A DNA stretch of 6,232 bases from Nitrospirota bacterium. Its GTDB lineage: Bacteria; Nitrospirota; RBG-16-64-22; JACRHK01. Shown one piece after another: positions 1-5,063 of the stretch (position 1 is the stretch's first letter; each line of letters opens with the position of its first letter). The DNA lies in NCBI GenBank assembly GCA_016217625.1, contig JACRHK010000045.1, positions 1 through 6,232 on the forward strand, written 5' to 3'. The position numbers and the translations under genes were made by a program. The notes under the pieces are model-generated. The model saw only the letters and a program-made list of their open reading frames with translations, had not been told where the DNA came from and ran no database searches.

Positions 1-576
1 CATGCCGCCCAACCCTCGATCGGGATCCTTGAGGGCGCGATCGAGGAGGGTCAGCATCTCCGTCTCCGACAGCGGCTCCAGGACAATCACACGGCAGCGG
101 GACAGGAGCGGCGCATTCACGTAGAACGAGGGGTTCTCCGTCGTCGCCCCGATGAGCGTCAGCGTCCCATCCTCGACGTGGGGGAGGAAGGCGTCCTGCT
201 GCGCCTTGTTGAACCGGTGGATCTCATCGACGAAGAGGATCGTCTTGCGCTTTCTCAGGGAACGCTCGGCCTGGGCCTCCCGAATGACCTCGCGGATCTC
301 CTTGACTCCGGACAGCACGGCGGAGAACGCCACGAAATGGGCGCCCATCGCCTGGGCGACGATGAAAGCGAGGGTGGTCTTCCCGGAACCCGGCGGCCCC
401 CAGAAGAGGAGCGACGGGATCTCACCCCCCTCGACGAGCCGTCGCAGGAACTTCCCCTTGCCGATGAGATGGCCCTGGCCGACGCACTCCTCCAGCGTCC
501 CGGGCCGCATCCGGTCGGCCAGGGGCGGCGGCGGCTCCGCTCGCGGGGGGGCGCGGTCTTCAAAGAGGTCCATCAT
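1..576 (-). CDS. rarA: RarA (MgsA) family replication-associated AAA+ ATPase, N-terminal part
   Basis: The minus strand reads open from ATG at 576 to the window edge, giving 192 codons; the C-terminal half lies outside. The protein begins MMDLFED, a typical RarA start, so ATG 576 or the adjacent ATG 573 is the start. A proline-rich linker (about residues 10-20) leads into the AAA+ core. Walker A is GPPGSGKT (60-67), Walker B is [11 protein letters not shown] (113-123), the sensor-1 region is IGATTENPS (142-150), and LLSR (157-160) carries the probable arginine finger. The [13 protein letters not shown] stretch is characteristic of RarA and separates it from RuvB and DnaX clamp-loader subunits. 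In the known family, RarA acts on DNA at stalled forks with SSB and the replisome. It is divergent from rplU, 92 bases apart. No strong Shine-Dalgarno is visible; a TAGAAT box (reverse strand, 593-598) could be its -10, but has no good -35. Identity is secure. Confidence 0.95.
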   Translation of the reverse strand, partial: MMDLFEDRAPPRAEPPPPLADRMRPGTLEECVGQGHLIGKGKFLRRLVEGGEIPSLLFWGPPGSGKTTLAFIVAQAMGAHFVAFSAVLSGVKEIREVIREAQAERSLRKRKTILFVDEIHRFNKAQQDAFLPHVEDGTLTLIGATTENPSFYVNAPLLSRCRVIVLEPLSETEMLTLLDRALKDPDRGLGGM

Positions 577-604
577 GGTTTAGCCTACTACAATTCTATT
601 TTGC

Positions 605-633
605 TTGACAAGTGGTGGGCTCCGTGCTATTAA
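605..633 (+). promoter_or_regulatory. Sigma70-type promoter for rplU-rpmA
   Basis: A perfect -35 hexamer TTGACA (605-610) lies exactly 17 bases before TATTAA (628-633). A TG at 625-626 in the right phase adds an extended -10 motif (TGC-TATTAA). Transcription would start near 640, leaving a leader of about 30 bases before rplU, which contains the ribosome-binding site AAGGAG (654-659). That leader is too short for a structured ribosomal-protein autoregulatory element. The -35 lies within the small palindrome CTTG-A-CAAG (604-612), a possible operator, although it may just reflect the hexamer. Confidence 0.75.
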
Positions 634-668
634 TAATGGGCTTTTCTCAGAAAAAGGAGCAGGCACTC

Positions 669-980
669 ATGTATGCGGTGATTGAGACAGGGGGAAAACA
701 GTACCTGGTCACGCCCGGCACCGTCCTGGAGGTGGAGAAACTCCCGGTCCAGGCGGGGGGGACGGTGGAGTTCGACCGGGTCCTGCTGGTCGGTGAGCAA
801 GGGCAGATCCGGGCCGGCGCACCCCTGGTGGACCACGCGAAAGTGGTGGCCGAAGTCGTGGATCAGGTCAAGGGAGACAAGATCCGGGTCTTCAAGTTCA
901 AGCGGCGGAAAGGCTACCGCCGGACACAGGGCCATCGTCAGGCGCTCACGCGCCTTCGGATCCGGGAAATCCTCGCATAA
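669..980 (+). CDS. rplU: 50S ribosomal protein L21
   Basis: The product is 103 residues, the usual L21 length. It opens with the family signature YAVIETGGKQY (2-12) and contains the basic rRNA-binding stretch KFKRRKGYRRTQGHRQ (76-91), ending TRLRIREILA. An upstream in-frame ATG at 612 exists, but ATG 669 is preferred: it gives the family N-terminus and is preceded by AAGGAG at 654-659 with a 9-base spacer. L21 binds 23S rRNA in the large subunit. It is followed after 12 bases by rpmA, the normal rplU-rpmA pair, under the strong promoter at 605-633. Nothing is broken or missing. Confidence 0.98.
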   Translation: MYAVIETGGKQYLVTPGTVLEVEKLPVQAGGTVEFDRVLLVGEQGQIRAGAPLVDHAKVVAEVVDQVKGDKIRVFKFKRRKGYRRTQGHRQALTRLRIREILA

Positions 981-992
981 GGGAGTCTCACA

Positions 993-1256
993 ATGGCGCA
1001 TAAAAAAGGATTAGGCAGCTCCCGCAACGGGCGGGACAGCCAGGCCAAACACCTGGGGATCAAGCTATTCGCCGGCCAGGTCGCCCCGGCGGGGTCCATT
1101 CTCGTCCGCCAGCGCGGAACGCGCTTCCACCCCGGCCTGAACGTGGGGAAAGGGAGCGATGACACGCTGTTTGCAAAGGTGACCGGCGTGGTCAAGTTCG
1201 AGCGCCAGGGGGATCGCAAGCGGATCAGCGTCTATCCCCTGCCTCCCGCAAGCTGA
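993..1256 (+). CDS. rpmA: 50S ribosomal protein L27
   Basis: The product is 87 residues, typical of L27. The N-terminus reads [16 protein letters not shown], which in the family reaches toward the peptidyl transferase centre, and the core motif [15 protein letters not shown] is at 34-48. There is no Firmicutes-type N-terminal extension with a cleavage site, so the protein should need only Met removal. Residue 7 is Leu where E. coli has Gly (MAHKKAGGS). GGGAG (981-985) precedes the ATG by 7 bases. The stop codon TGA (1254-1256) is embedded in a strong hairpin (1252-1276), so this is probably the 3' end of a bicistronic rplU-rpmA message with some read-through to obgE. Confidence 0.98.
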   Translation: MAHKKGLGSSRNGRDSQAKHLGIKLFAGQVAPAGSILVRQRGTRFHPGLNVGKGSDDTLFAKVTGVVKFERQGDRKRISVYPLPPAS

Positions 1257-1276
1257 GTGCCCTGAGGGCGCTCAGC
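1252..1276 (+). terminator. Strong hairpin on the rpmA stop codon (terminator-like, no clear U-tract)
   Basis: Bases 1252-1262 pair with 1266-1276 as an 11-bp stem with a 3-base TGA loop (1263-1265). The only non-Watson-Crick pair is a T1258-G1270 wobble. The stem begins within the last codons of rpmA and includes its stop codon. The downstream bases (CCTCGTTATG) are not a run of T, so classic intrinsic termination would be weak. It could act as a Rho-dependent or partial terminator, or as a 3'-end stabiliser for the ribosomal-protein mRNA. An alternative smaller stem, GAGGGC/GCCCTC (1264-1269 with 1275-1280), competes with it. Confidence 0.55.
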
Positions 1277-1341
1277 CCTCGTTATGATCCCCCATCCAGA
1301 TCCACGCGTGACAGTCCCTTCCGCCCGGTCGAGAAAACCTG

Positions 1342-1347
1342 TACAAT
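1342..1347 (+). promoter_or_regulatory. Possible -10 box of an obgE promoter
   Basis: TACAAT (1342-1347) differs from the TATAAT consensus at one position and lies in a locally AT-richer patch. No convincing -35 lies 16-18 bases upstream (TTCCGC at 1319-1324 matches poorly). If used, transcription would start near 1354, so the obgE message would begin almost exactly at the heptamer array 1358-1426. Confidence 0.35.
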
Positions 1348-1357
1348 AGGAAAGCTA

Positions 1358-1426
1358 TCAGCCATCAGCGGTCAGCATTCAGCCGTCAGTCCCTTACTGA
1401 GAGCTGAGAGCTGAAAGCTGATCGCT
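1358..1426. repeat. Inverted heptamer array A (TCAGCNN / NNGCTGA) upstream of obgE
   Basis: The left arm is five 7-base units starting at 1358, 1365, 1372, 1379 and 1386: TCAGCCA, TCAGCGG, TCAGCAT, TCAGCCG, TCAGTCC. The right arm from 1397 is the inverse: CTGAGAG, CTGAGAG, CTGAAAG, CTGATCG. Pairing about one axis (coordinate sum 2786) gives stems 1386-1390/1396-1400, 1379-1383/1403-1407, 1372-1376/1410-1414, 1364-1369/1417-1422 and 1360-1362/1424-1426. The apical loop is CCCTT. Adjacent stems are separated by mismatches of one or two bases per side. The paired cores are conserved while the spacer bases differ between arms, so this is not a simple inverted duplication. It ends 6 bases before the obgE ATG. 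The structure is read directly from sequence; its function is unknown. Confidence 0.9.
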
Positions 1427-1432
1427 ACAAAT

Positions 1433-2506
1433 ATGACCACGTTTATCGACGAAGTCCGCATTTTCGTGAAGGGGGGCGACGGAGGGCGCGGGTGCGTGAG
1501 CTTCCGCAGGGAAAAATACGTCCCCCGGGGAGGACCTGACGGCGGCGACGGCGGCAAGGGAGGGGATATCCTCTTTCAGGCCACGTCCCAGCTTCACACC
1601 CTTTTGGATCTACGGTACCATCAGGAGTACCGGGCCCCCAGGGGAAGCCACGGGAAAGGGAAGAACCAGCACGGTCGGGACGGCATCTCGATTACCATCC
1701 GCGTGCCGGTGGGGACCGTCGTGAAGGACCCGGAGAGCGGCGCGCCCCTCGCCGACCTGGACGCGGAGGGGAAGACGTACCCCGCCGCCCACGGGGGACG
1801 GGGGGGCAAGGGGAACGCTCATTTCGCCACGGCAACCCACCGCACTCCCCGGTTTGCCCAGCCCGGAGAGTCGGGAGAGGAGCTGTGGCTCCGCCTGGAG
1901 CTGAAGCTCCTGGCTGATGTCGGATTGGTGGGGCTCCCCAACGCGGGGAAGTCGACCTTGCTCAGCCGGATCTCGGCCGCGCGGCCCAAGATCGCCGACT
2001 ACCCCTTCACCACGCTTACGCCCCACCTGGGGGTCGTCCGGGCCGGCGAGGAGCGGAGCTTTGTCGCCGCCGACATCCCCGGCCTCATCGAGGGTGCCCA
2101 TGCGGGGGCCGGGTTGGGGCACCAGTTCCTCCGCCACGTGGAGCGGACGCAGCTGCTCCTGCATCTGGTGGACGTCTCGGAGGGCACGGCGGAGAATCCG
2201 GTGATACAATTCCAGCTTATCACCCGGGAGCTGGCCCTGCACAACCCGGAGCTTGGGGCGAAGCCGCAGCGGGTTGTCGCTACGAAGATCGACGCGGAAG
2301 GGGACGGCCGACGGCGGAAGGCGCTGGCCGCCTATTGCCGTAGGAAGGGAATTCCGTTTCACGCCATCTCCGCTGTCACGGGGAAGGGGGTCCGAACGCT
2401 CCTCCGGGCCGTCGCGGCGTGGCTGGCCCCGCACGAGGTCCCACAACGCGGGGCGTCGCGTCGCACGGGGCCGGCCTCTTCCCAGGGAGGGACACTTGAT
2501 GGATAG
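1433..2506 (+). CDS. obgE: Obg family GTPase (CgtA/ObgE)
   Basis: The product is 357 residues. The glycine-rich Obg domain occupies about 1-160 (KGGDGGRG 13-20; PRGGPDGGDGGKGGD 31-45; HGGRGGKGN 120-128). The G domain follows: G1 GLPNAGKS (167-174), switch I YPFTTLTPHLG (190-200), G3 DIPGLIEGA (214-222), G4 TKID (284-287) and G5 ISAVTGKG (312-319). The protein ends in a short basic tail with no OCT domain, as in many shorter Obg proteins. In the family it is a GTPase that binds the large ribosomal subunit during assembly and links to stress signalling, which fits its place after L21 and L27. G4 has Thr instead of the consensus Asn. ATG 1433 gives the family start (M-TTFIDEVRIFVKGG), but no Shine-Dalgarno is visible; the preceding bases are the end of heptamer array A. 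The 3' end overlaps proB by 8 bases. Confidence 0.97.
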   Translation: MTTFIDEVRIFVKGGDGGRGCVSFRREKYVPRGGPDGGDGGKGGDILFQATSQLHTLLDLRYHQEYRAPRGSHGKGKNQHGRDGISITIRVPVGTVVKDPESGAPLADLDAEGKTYPAAHGGRGGKGNAHFATATHRTPRFAQPGESGEELWLRLELKLLADVGLVGLPNAGKSTLLSRISAARPKIADYPFTTLTPHLGVVRAGEERSFVAADIPGLIEGAHAGAGLGHQFLRHVERTQLLLHLVDVSEGTAENPVIQFQLITRELALHNPELGAKPQRVVATKIDAEGDGRRRKALAAYCRRKGIPFHAISAVTGKGVRTLLRAVAAWLAPHEVPQRGASRRTGPASSQGGTLDG

Positions 2507-3623
2507 GACCGTTCTCCTCTCCAAGGCCCGGCGACTGGTCGTCAATATCGGCAGCGCCGTCGTCGCTCCAGCCGAGAATGGGCTCCAGACCACCCGGATC
2601 GAGCGCCTAGCCCGGGAGGTCTCCGACTGCTGCCGGGAGGGGTACGAGGTGATCCTGGTCTCTTCCGGCGCGATTGCGGCCGGCGTGCGCAAGCTGGGGC
2701 TCGCCGGCAAGCCGGCCACCATCCCCCTCAAACAGGCGGCCGCGGCCATCGGACAAAGCAGCCTGCTGTGGGCCTACGAGCGATCCTTCGCGAAACATGG
2801 CCGGAAGGTCGCCCAAGTCCTCCTCACCCGGGAGGACCTGGCCAACCGGCACCGGTTCCTGAACGCCCGCAACACGCTCCTGACGCTGCTGGAGTACGGC
2901 GTGGTGCCGATCATCAATGAGAATGACACGGTGGCCGTCGAGGAGATCCGGTTCGGCGACAACGACACGCTGGCGGCCCTGGTCACGAACCTAGTAGGGG
3001 CGGACCTCCTGATCCTCCTGTCGGACGTCGAGGGACTCTACACAGCCGACCCGCGGAAAGACAGCCGCGGGACGCTCCTGCCCCTCGTGGAGCGCGTGAC
3101 TGCCGAGGTGGAGGCCATCGCGGGGGAAAGCGGCGGCCCCGAAGGAACGGGAGGGATGGCCTCCAAAGTTCAGGCCGCGAAGCGGGCCGCCGCCAGCGGG
3201 GTGGCGACGGCCATCTTGAACGGCAAGCGGGCGGGGCTGCTCAAGGCCTTTCTCCGGGGGGAAGCGGTCGGGACGCTCTTCCTCCCGCGGGAGTCGCGCC
3301 TGACCAGCCGGAAGCATTGGATCGCCTACACCCTCGCCCCGAAAGGGCGGCTCGTCCTGGATAAAGGGGCGAAGGCAGCGATCCTGAAGGGGGGAAAGAG
3401 CCTCCTGCCCTCCGGCATCCTGCGGATCGAGGGGCGGTTCGCCGTGGGAGACGCTGTCCTCTGCGTGGACGAAGCGGGCGAGGCCTTCGCCAAAGGATTG
3501 ATCAACTACCCCTCCGCCGAAGTGGGGCAGATCTGCGGCGCGAAGTCCTCCGAGATTCCGCGGATCCTCGGCTACTCCGCCGGCGACGAGGTGATCCACC
3601 GGGACAATCTTGTGCTATTATAG
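2499..3623 (+). CDS. proB: Glutamate 5-kinase
   Basis: The product is 374 residues, matching the long, PUA-containing form. ATG 2499 is chosen over upstream in-frame starts because AGGGAGG (2484-2490) precedes it by 8 bases and the protein then begins at the amino-acid kinase fold. It overlaps the obgE stop, suggesting translational coupling. The kinase domain (about 11-265) has VSSGAIAAG (54-62), IINENDTV (138-145), FGDNDTLAA (152-160), SDVEGLYTADP (175-185) and GTGGMASKVQAA (216-227). The C-terminal PUA domain is about 280-374. It phosphorylates glutamate to glutamyl 5-phosphate, the first step of proline synthesis, and passes the product to ProA next door. The first motif reads VVNIGSAVV (14-22): Asn16 (codon AAT) stands where the family has Lys (VKxGS; Lys10 in E. 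coli). Other active-site positions (Asp156, Lys223) are intact. This may be divergence, an activity change or a base error. Confidence 0.95.
   Translation: MDRTVLLSKARRLVVNIGSAVVAPAENGLQTTRIERLAREVSDCCREGYEVILVSSGAIAAGVRKLGLAGKPATIPLKQAAAAIGQSSLLWAYERSFAKHGRKVAQVLLTREDLANRHRFLNARNTLLTLLEYGVVPIINENDTVAVEEIRFGDNDTLAALVTNLVGADLLILLSDVEGLYTADPRKDSRGTLLPLVERVTAEVEAIAGESGGPEGTGGMASKVQAAKRAAASGVATAILNGKRAGLLKAFLRGEAVGTLFLPRESRLTSRKHWIAYTLAPKGRLVLDKGAKAAILKGGKSLLPSGILRIEGRFAVGDAVLCVDEAGEAFAKGLINYPSAEVGQICGAKSSEIPRILGYSAGDEVIHRDNLVLL
3613..3621 (+). promoter_or_regulatory. Possible extended -10 element at the end of proB
   Basis: TG (3613-3614), one base, then TATTAT (3616-3621) forms an extended -10 motif two bases before heptamer array B. 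The shared core GTGCTATTA also forms the -10 of the rplU promoter. There is no good -35 at normal distance, so it would depend on the extended -10. Transcription would start near 3628, inside the array. It overlaps the last codons of proB, so the match could be coincidental. Confidence 0.35.
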
Positions 3624-3714
3624 TCCAAAGACCGACGTCCAAAGTCCCAAGTCGGAGGTGTCAGCCTATGACCTTGGACATTGGACCTCGGACATCGGAC
3701 CTTGGACCTCGGAC
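3623..3714. repeat. Inverted heptamer array B (GTCCRNN / NNYGGAC) across the proB-proA junction
   Basis: Left-arm units from 3623: GTCCAAA, GACCGAC, GTCCAAA, GTCCCAA, GTCGGAG, GTGTCAG. Right-arm units, six in perfect 7-base register from 3673: CTTGGAC, ATTGGAC, CTCGGAC, ATCGGAC, CTTGGAC, CTCGGAC. With coordinate sum 7330 the arms pair in heptad register: 3623-3628/3702-3707, 3632-3635/3695-3698 (plus 3630-3700), 3637-3640/3690-3693, 3644-3647/3683-3686, 3651-3653/3677-3679 and 3655-3659/3671-3675 (one wobble). The loop is about 3660-3670. The design matches array A, but the sequence is unrelated. It starts on the last base of the proB stop codon. If proA starts at 3668, the right arm is translated. 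The array itself is clear; its role is unknown. Confidence 0.9.
3654..3660 (+). promoter_or_regulatory. Ribosome-binding site GGAGGTG inside array B
   Basis: GGAGGTG is a near-perfect Shine-Dalgarno and stands 7 bases before ATG 3668 (9 bases counted from GGAGG). ATG 3719, the start expected from ProA homologues, has only a lone GGA upstream. The site straddles heptads GTCGGAG and GTGTCAG. The first is one base from GTCCGAG, the exact complement of the right-arm unit CTCGGAC, so the ribosome-binding site may have arisen by a single change in a repeat unit. In the folded array it sits in the stem just below a loop carrying the ATG, so folding could mask it. Confidence 0.55.
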
Positions 3715-4975
3715 AAAGATGGACCTTTCCGCATACGTCAAATCCCAGGCGCAGAAGGCCAAGGCGGCTGCGCGGCCGCTGGCAGCCCTCACCACGGCCG
3801 TGAAGAACCGGGCCTTGCTGGAGATGGCTCAGGGGTTGTCGGAGGAATCGCCCCGCCTCCTCCGGGAGAACGCCCGCGACCTGGAAGCCGCCTCCGCTTC
3901 CGGGCTCTCCTCCGCGCTCATCGATCGCCTACGGCTCAATGCGGACAGAATCCAGGCCATGGCCGACGGCCTCCGGGAAGTCGCCGCCCTCCCCGACCCG
4001 GTCGGGGAAGTCGTGAAGATGTGGCGCCGGCCCAACGGGATGACCGTCGGTCGCGTCCGCGTACCCATCGGGTGCATCGGGATGATCTATGAATCCCGCC
4101 CCAACGTGACCGCCGACTCCGCCGGCCTCTGCCTGAAGTCTGGCAACACCGTCCTGCTGCGCGGCGGCTCCGAGGCGATTCACTCCAACCGCACCATCGC
4201 AGAGGTCCTCACCAAGGCCTCCGCCAAGTCCGGGATCCCGGAGGGGGCCATCGCCTTCCTGGATTCGGTTGATCGCGAGGCGATCCGCGAGATGATCCGC
4301 CTGGAAGGGATCGTCGACCTCATCATCCCCCGGGGAGGGGAAGGGTTGATGCGGTTCGTCGTGGAGTACTCCCGGATCCCCGTCATCAAGCACGACAAGG
4401 GGCTGTGCCACACCTATGTGGATGAAGCCGCAGATTTGAAAATGGCAGAGGCCATCGCCTTCAACGCCAAAGTCCAGCGCCCCGCCACTTGCAACGCCAT
4501 GGAAACGCTTCTCGTGCATGAGGCCGTCGACAAGCTATTGCTTCCCCGGCTGGCCGAGCGGCTCCGGGCATCCGGCGTGGAGATCCGGGGGTGTCCGCGT
4601 ACCCGGGCGATCTTGCCGGATGTCAGGGCCGTGTCGGAGGAGGACTTCCACACCGAATACCTGGACCTGATCCTCAACGTGAAGGTGGTCCAGAGCTTCG
4701 AGGAGGCGCTGGAGCATATCGCCGCCTACGGCTCCCAGCACTCCGAGGCGATCGTGACACGGGACTATGGACGGGCGCAGCGCTTTCTCCGGGAGGTGGA
4801 CGCGGCCGCCGTCTTCGTCAACGCCTCCACGCGGCTGCACGACGGCTACCAGTTCGGCCTCGGAGCGGAGATCGGGATCAGCACCACGCGCATCCACGCC
4901 CGCGGGGCCATGGGCCTTGAGGAGCTGACCTCCACGAAGTTCATCGTCTACGGCGAGGGACAGTTACGCGAATGA
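3668..4975 (+). CDS. proA: Glutamyl phosphate (gamma-glutamyl phosphate) reductase
   Basis: From ATG 3719 the product is 418 residues, the usual ProA length, beginning MDLSAYVKSQAQKAKAA; this is the conserved protein. I extend it to ATG 3668 because only that start has a good ribosome-binding site (GGAGGTG, 3654-3660). This adds 17 residues encoded by the heptamer array (MTLDIGPRTSDLGPRTK, with a 7-residue repeat DxGPRT). Numbering from 3719, motifs are YESRPNVTAD (124-133), LLRGGSEA (146-153), IIPRGGEGL (202-210), the nucleophile Cys258 in QRPATCNAMETLLV (253-266), GSQHSEAIVTRD (338-349) and FGLGAEIGIST (379-389). It is an aldehyde-dehydrogenase-fold enzyme that reduces glutamyl 5-phosphate with NADPH to glutamate semialdehyde, the second step of proline synthesis, acting with adjacent ProB. 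Function is secure; the start is not. Confidence 0.95.
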   Translation: MTLDIGPRTSDLGPRTKMDLSAYVKSQAQKAKAAARPLAALTTAVKNRALLEMAQGLSEESPRLLRENARDLEAASASGLSSALIDRLRLNADRIQAMADGLREVAALPDPVGEVVKMWRRPNGMTVGRVRVPIGCIGMIYESRPNVTADSAGLCLKSGNTVLLRGGSEAIHSNRTIAEVLTKASAKSGIPEGAIAFLDSVDREAIREMIRLEGIVDLIIPRGGEGLMRFVVEYSRIPVIKHDKGLCHTYVDEAADLKMAEAIAFNAKVQRPATCNAMETLLVHEAVDKLLLPRLAERLRASGVEIRGCPRTRAILPDVRAVSEEDFHTEYLDLILNVKVVQSFEEALEHIAAYGSQHSEAIVTRDYGRAQRFLREVDAAAVFVNASTRLHDGYQFGLGAEIGISTTRIHARGAMGLEELTSTKFIVYGEGQLRE

Positions 4976-4991
4976 GCGCAGTGAACATGCC

Positions 4992-5057
4992 ACGCGCTGC
5001 ATGCCGCGCGCTCCGCGCTACGATCTATAGCGCGAGGCGCGAGGCGCGAGGCGCGTA
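4992..5057. repeat. Inverted heptamer array C (CGCGCNN / NNGCGCG) upstream of nadD
   Basis: The right arm is three identical units GCGCGAG (5030-5036, 5037-5043, 5044-5050) followed by GCGCGTA (5051-5057). The left arm, from 4994, is more worn: GCGCTGC, ATGCCGC, GCGCTCC, GCGCTAC. With coordinate sum 10048 the arms pair in heptad register: 5014-5020/5028-5034 (7 bp), 5007-5012/5036-5041 (last pair a wobble), 5003-5005/5043-5045 and 4992-4997/5051-5056. The apical loop is 5021-5027. It fills most of the 88-base proA-nadD gap and ends 6 bases before the nadD ATG. The layout matches arrays A and B, with a third unrelated heptamer. A transcript would form a very stable GC hairpin. Terminator function is unlikely because no T-run follows. 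Confidence 0.85.
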
Positions 5058-5063
5058 ACAAGC

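Noticed and set aside
604..612. CTTGACAAG palindrome as a repressor operator
   Set aside because: Most of it is the TTGACA -35 hexamer, and the half-sites are only four bases, so it is not enough to claim an operator.
178..633. Plus-strand open frame opposite rarA (151 codons)
   Set aside because: It is the complement of a well-supported AAA+ ATPase; no motif or ribosome-binding site.
640..668. Structured L21 mRNA leader
   Set aside because: The predicted leader is about 30 bases and holds little beyond the ribosome-binding site; no stable stem seen.
1358..1426. CRISPR-like array
   Set aside because: Units are 7 bases with no unique spacers of 25-40 bases, and orientation flips in the middle; no cas genes nearby.
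2253..2498. N-terminal extension of ProB from an upstream in-frame start at 2253
   Set aside because: It would run 82 codons inside obgE in another frame, with no homology; AGGGAGG at 2484-2490 marks ATG 2499.
1610..2749. Long open frame on the minus strand opposite obgE and proB (379 codons)
   Set aside because: It lies antisense to two clear genes, shows no family motif, and is expected in GC-rich DNA where stops are rare.
3623..3714. A REP/MITE family shared with the arrays before obgE and nadD
   Set aside because: The three arrays have unrelated core sequences and no common ends or target-site duplications, so they are not copies of one element.
5014..5057. Intrinsic terminator between proA and nadD
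   Set aside because: The hairpin is strong, but it is followed by AACAAGC rather than T residues and lies directly against the nadD start.
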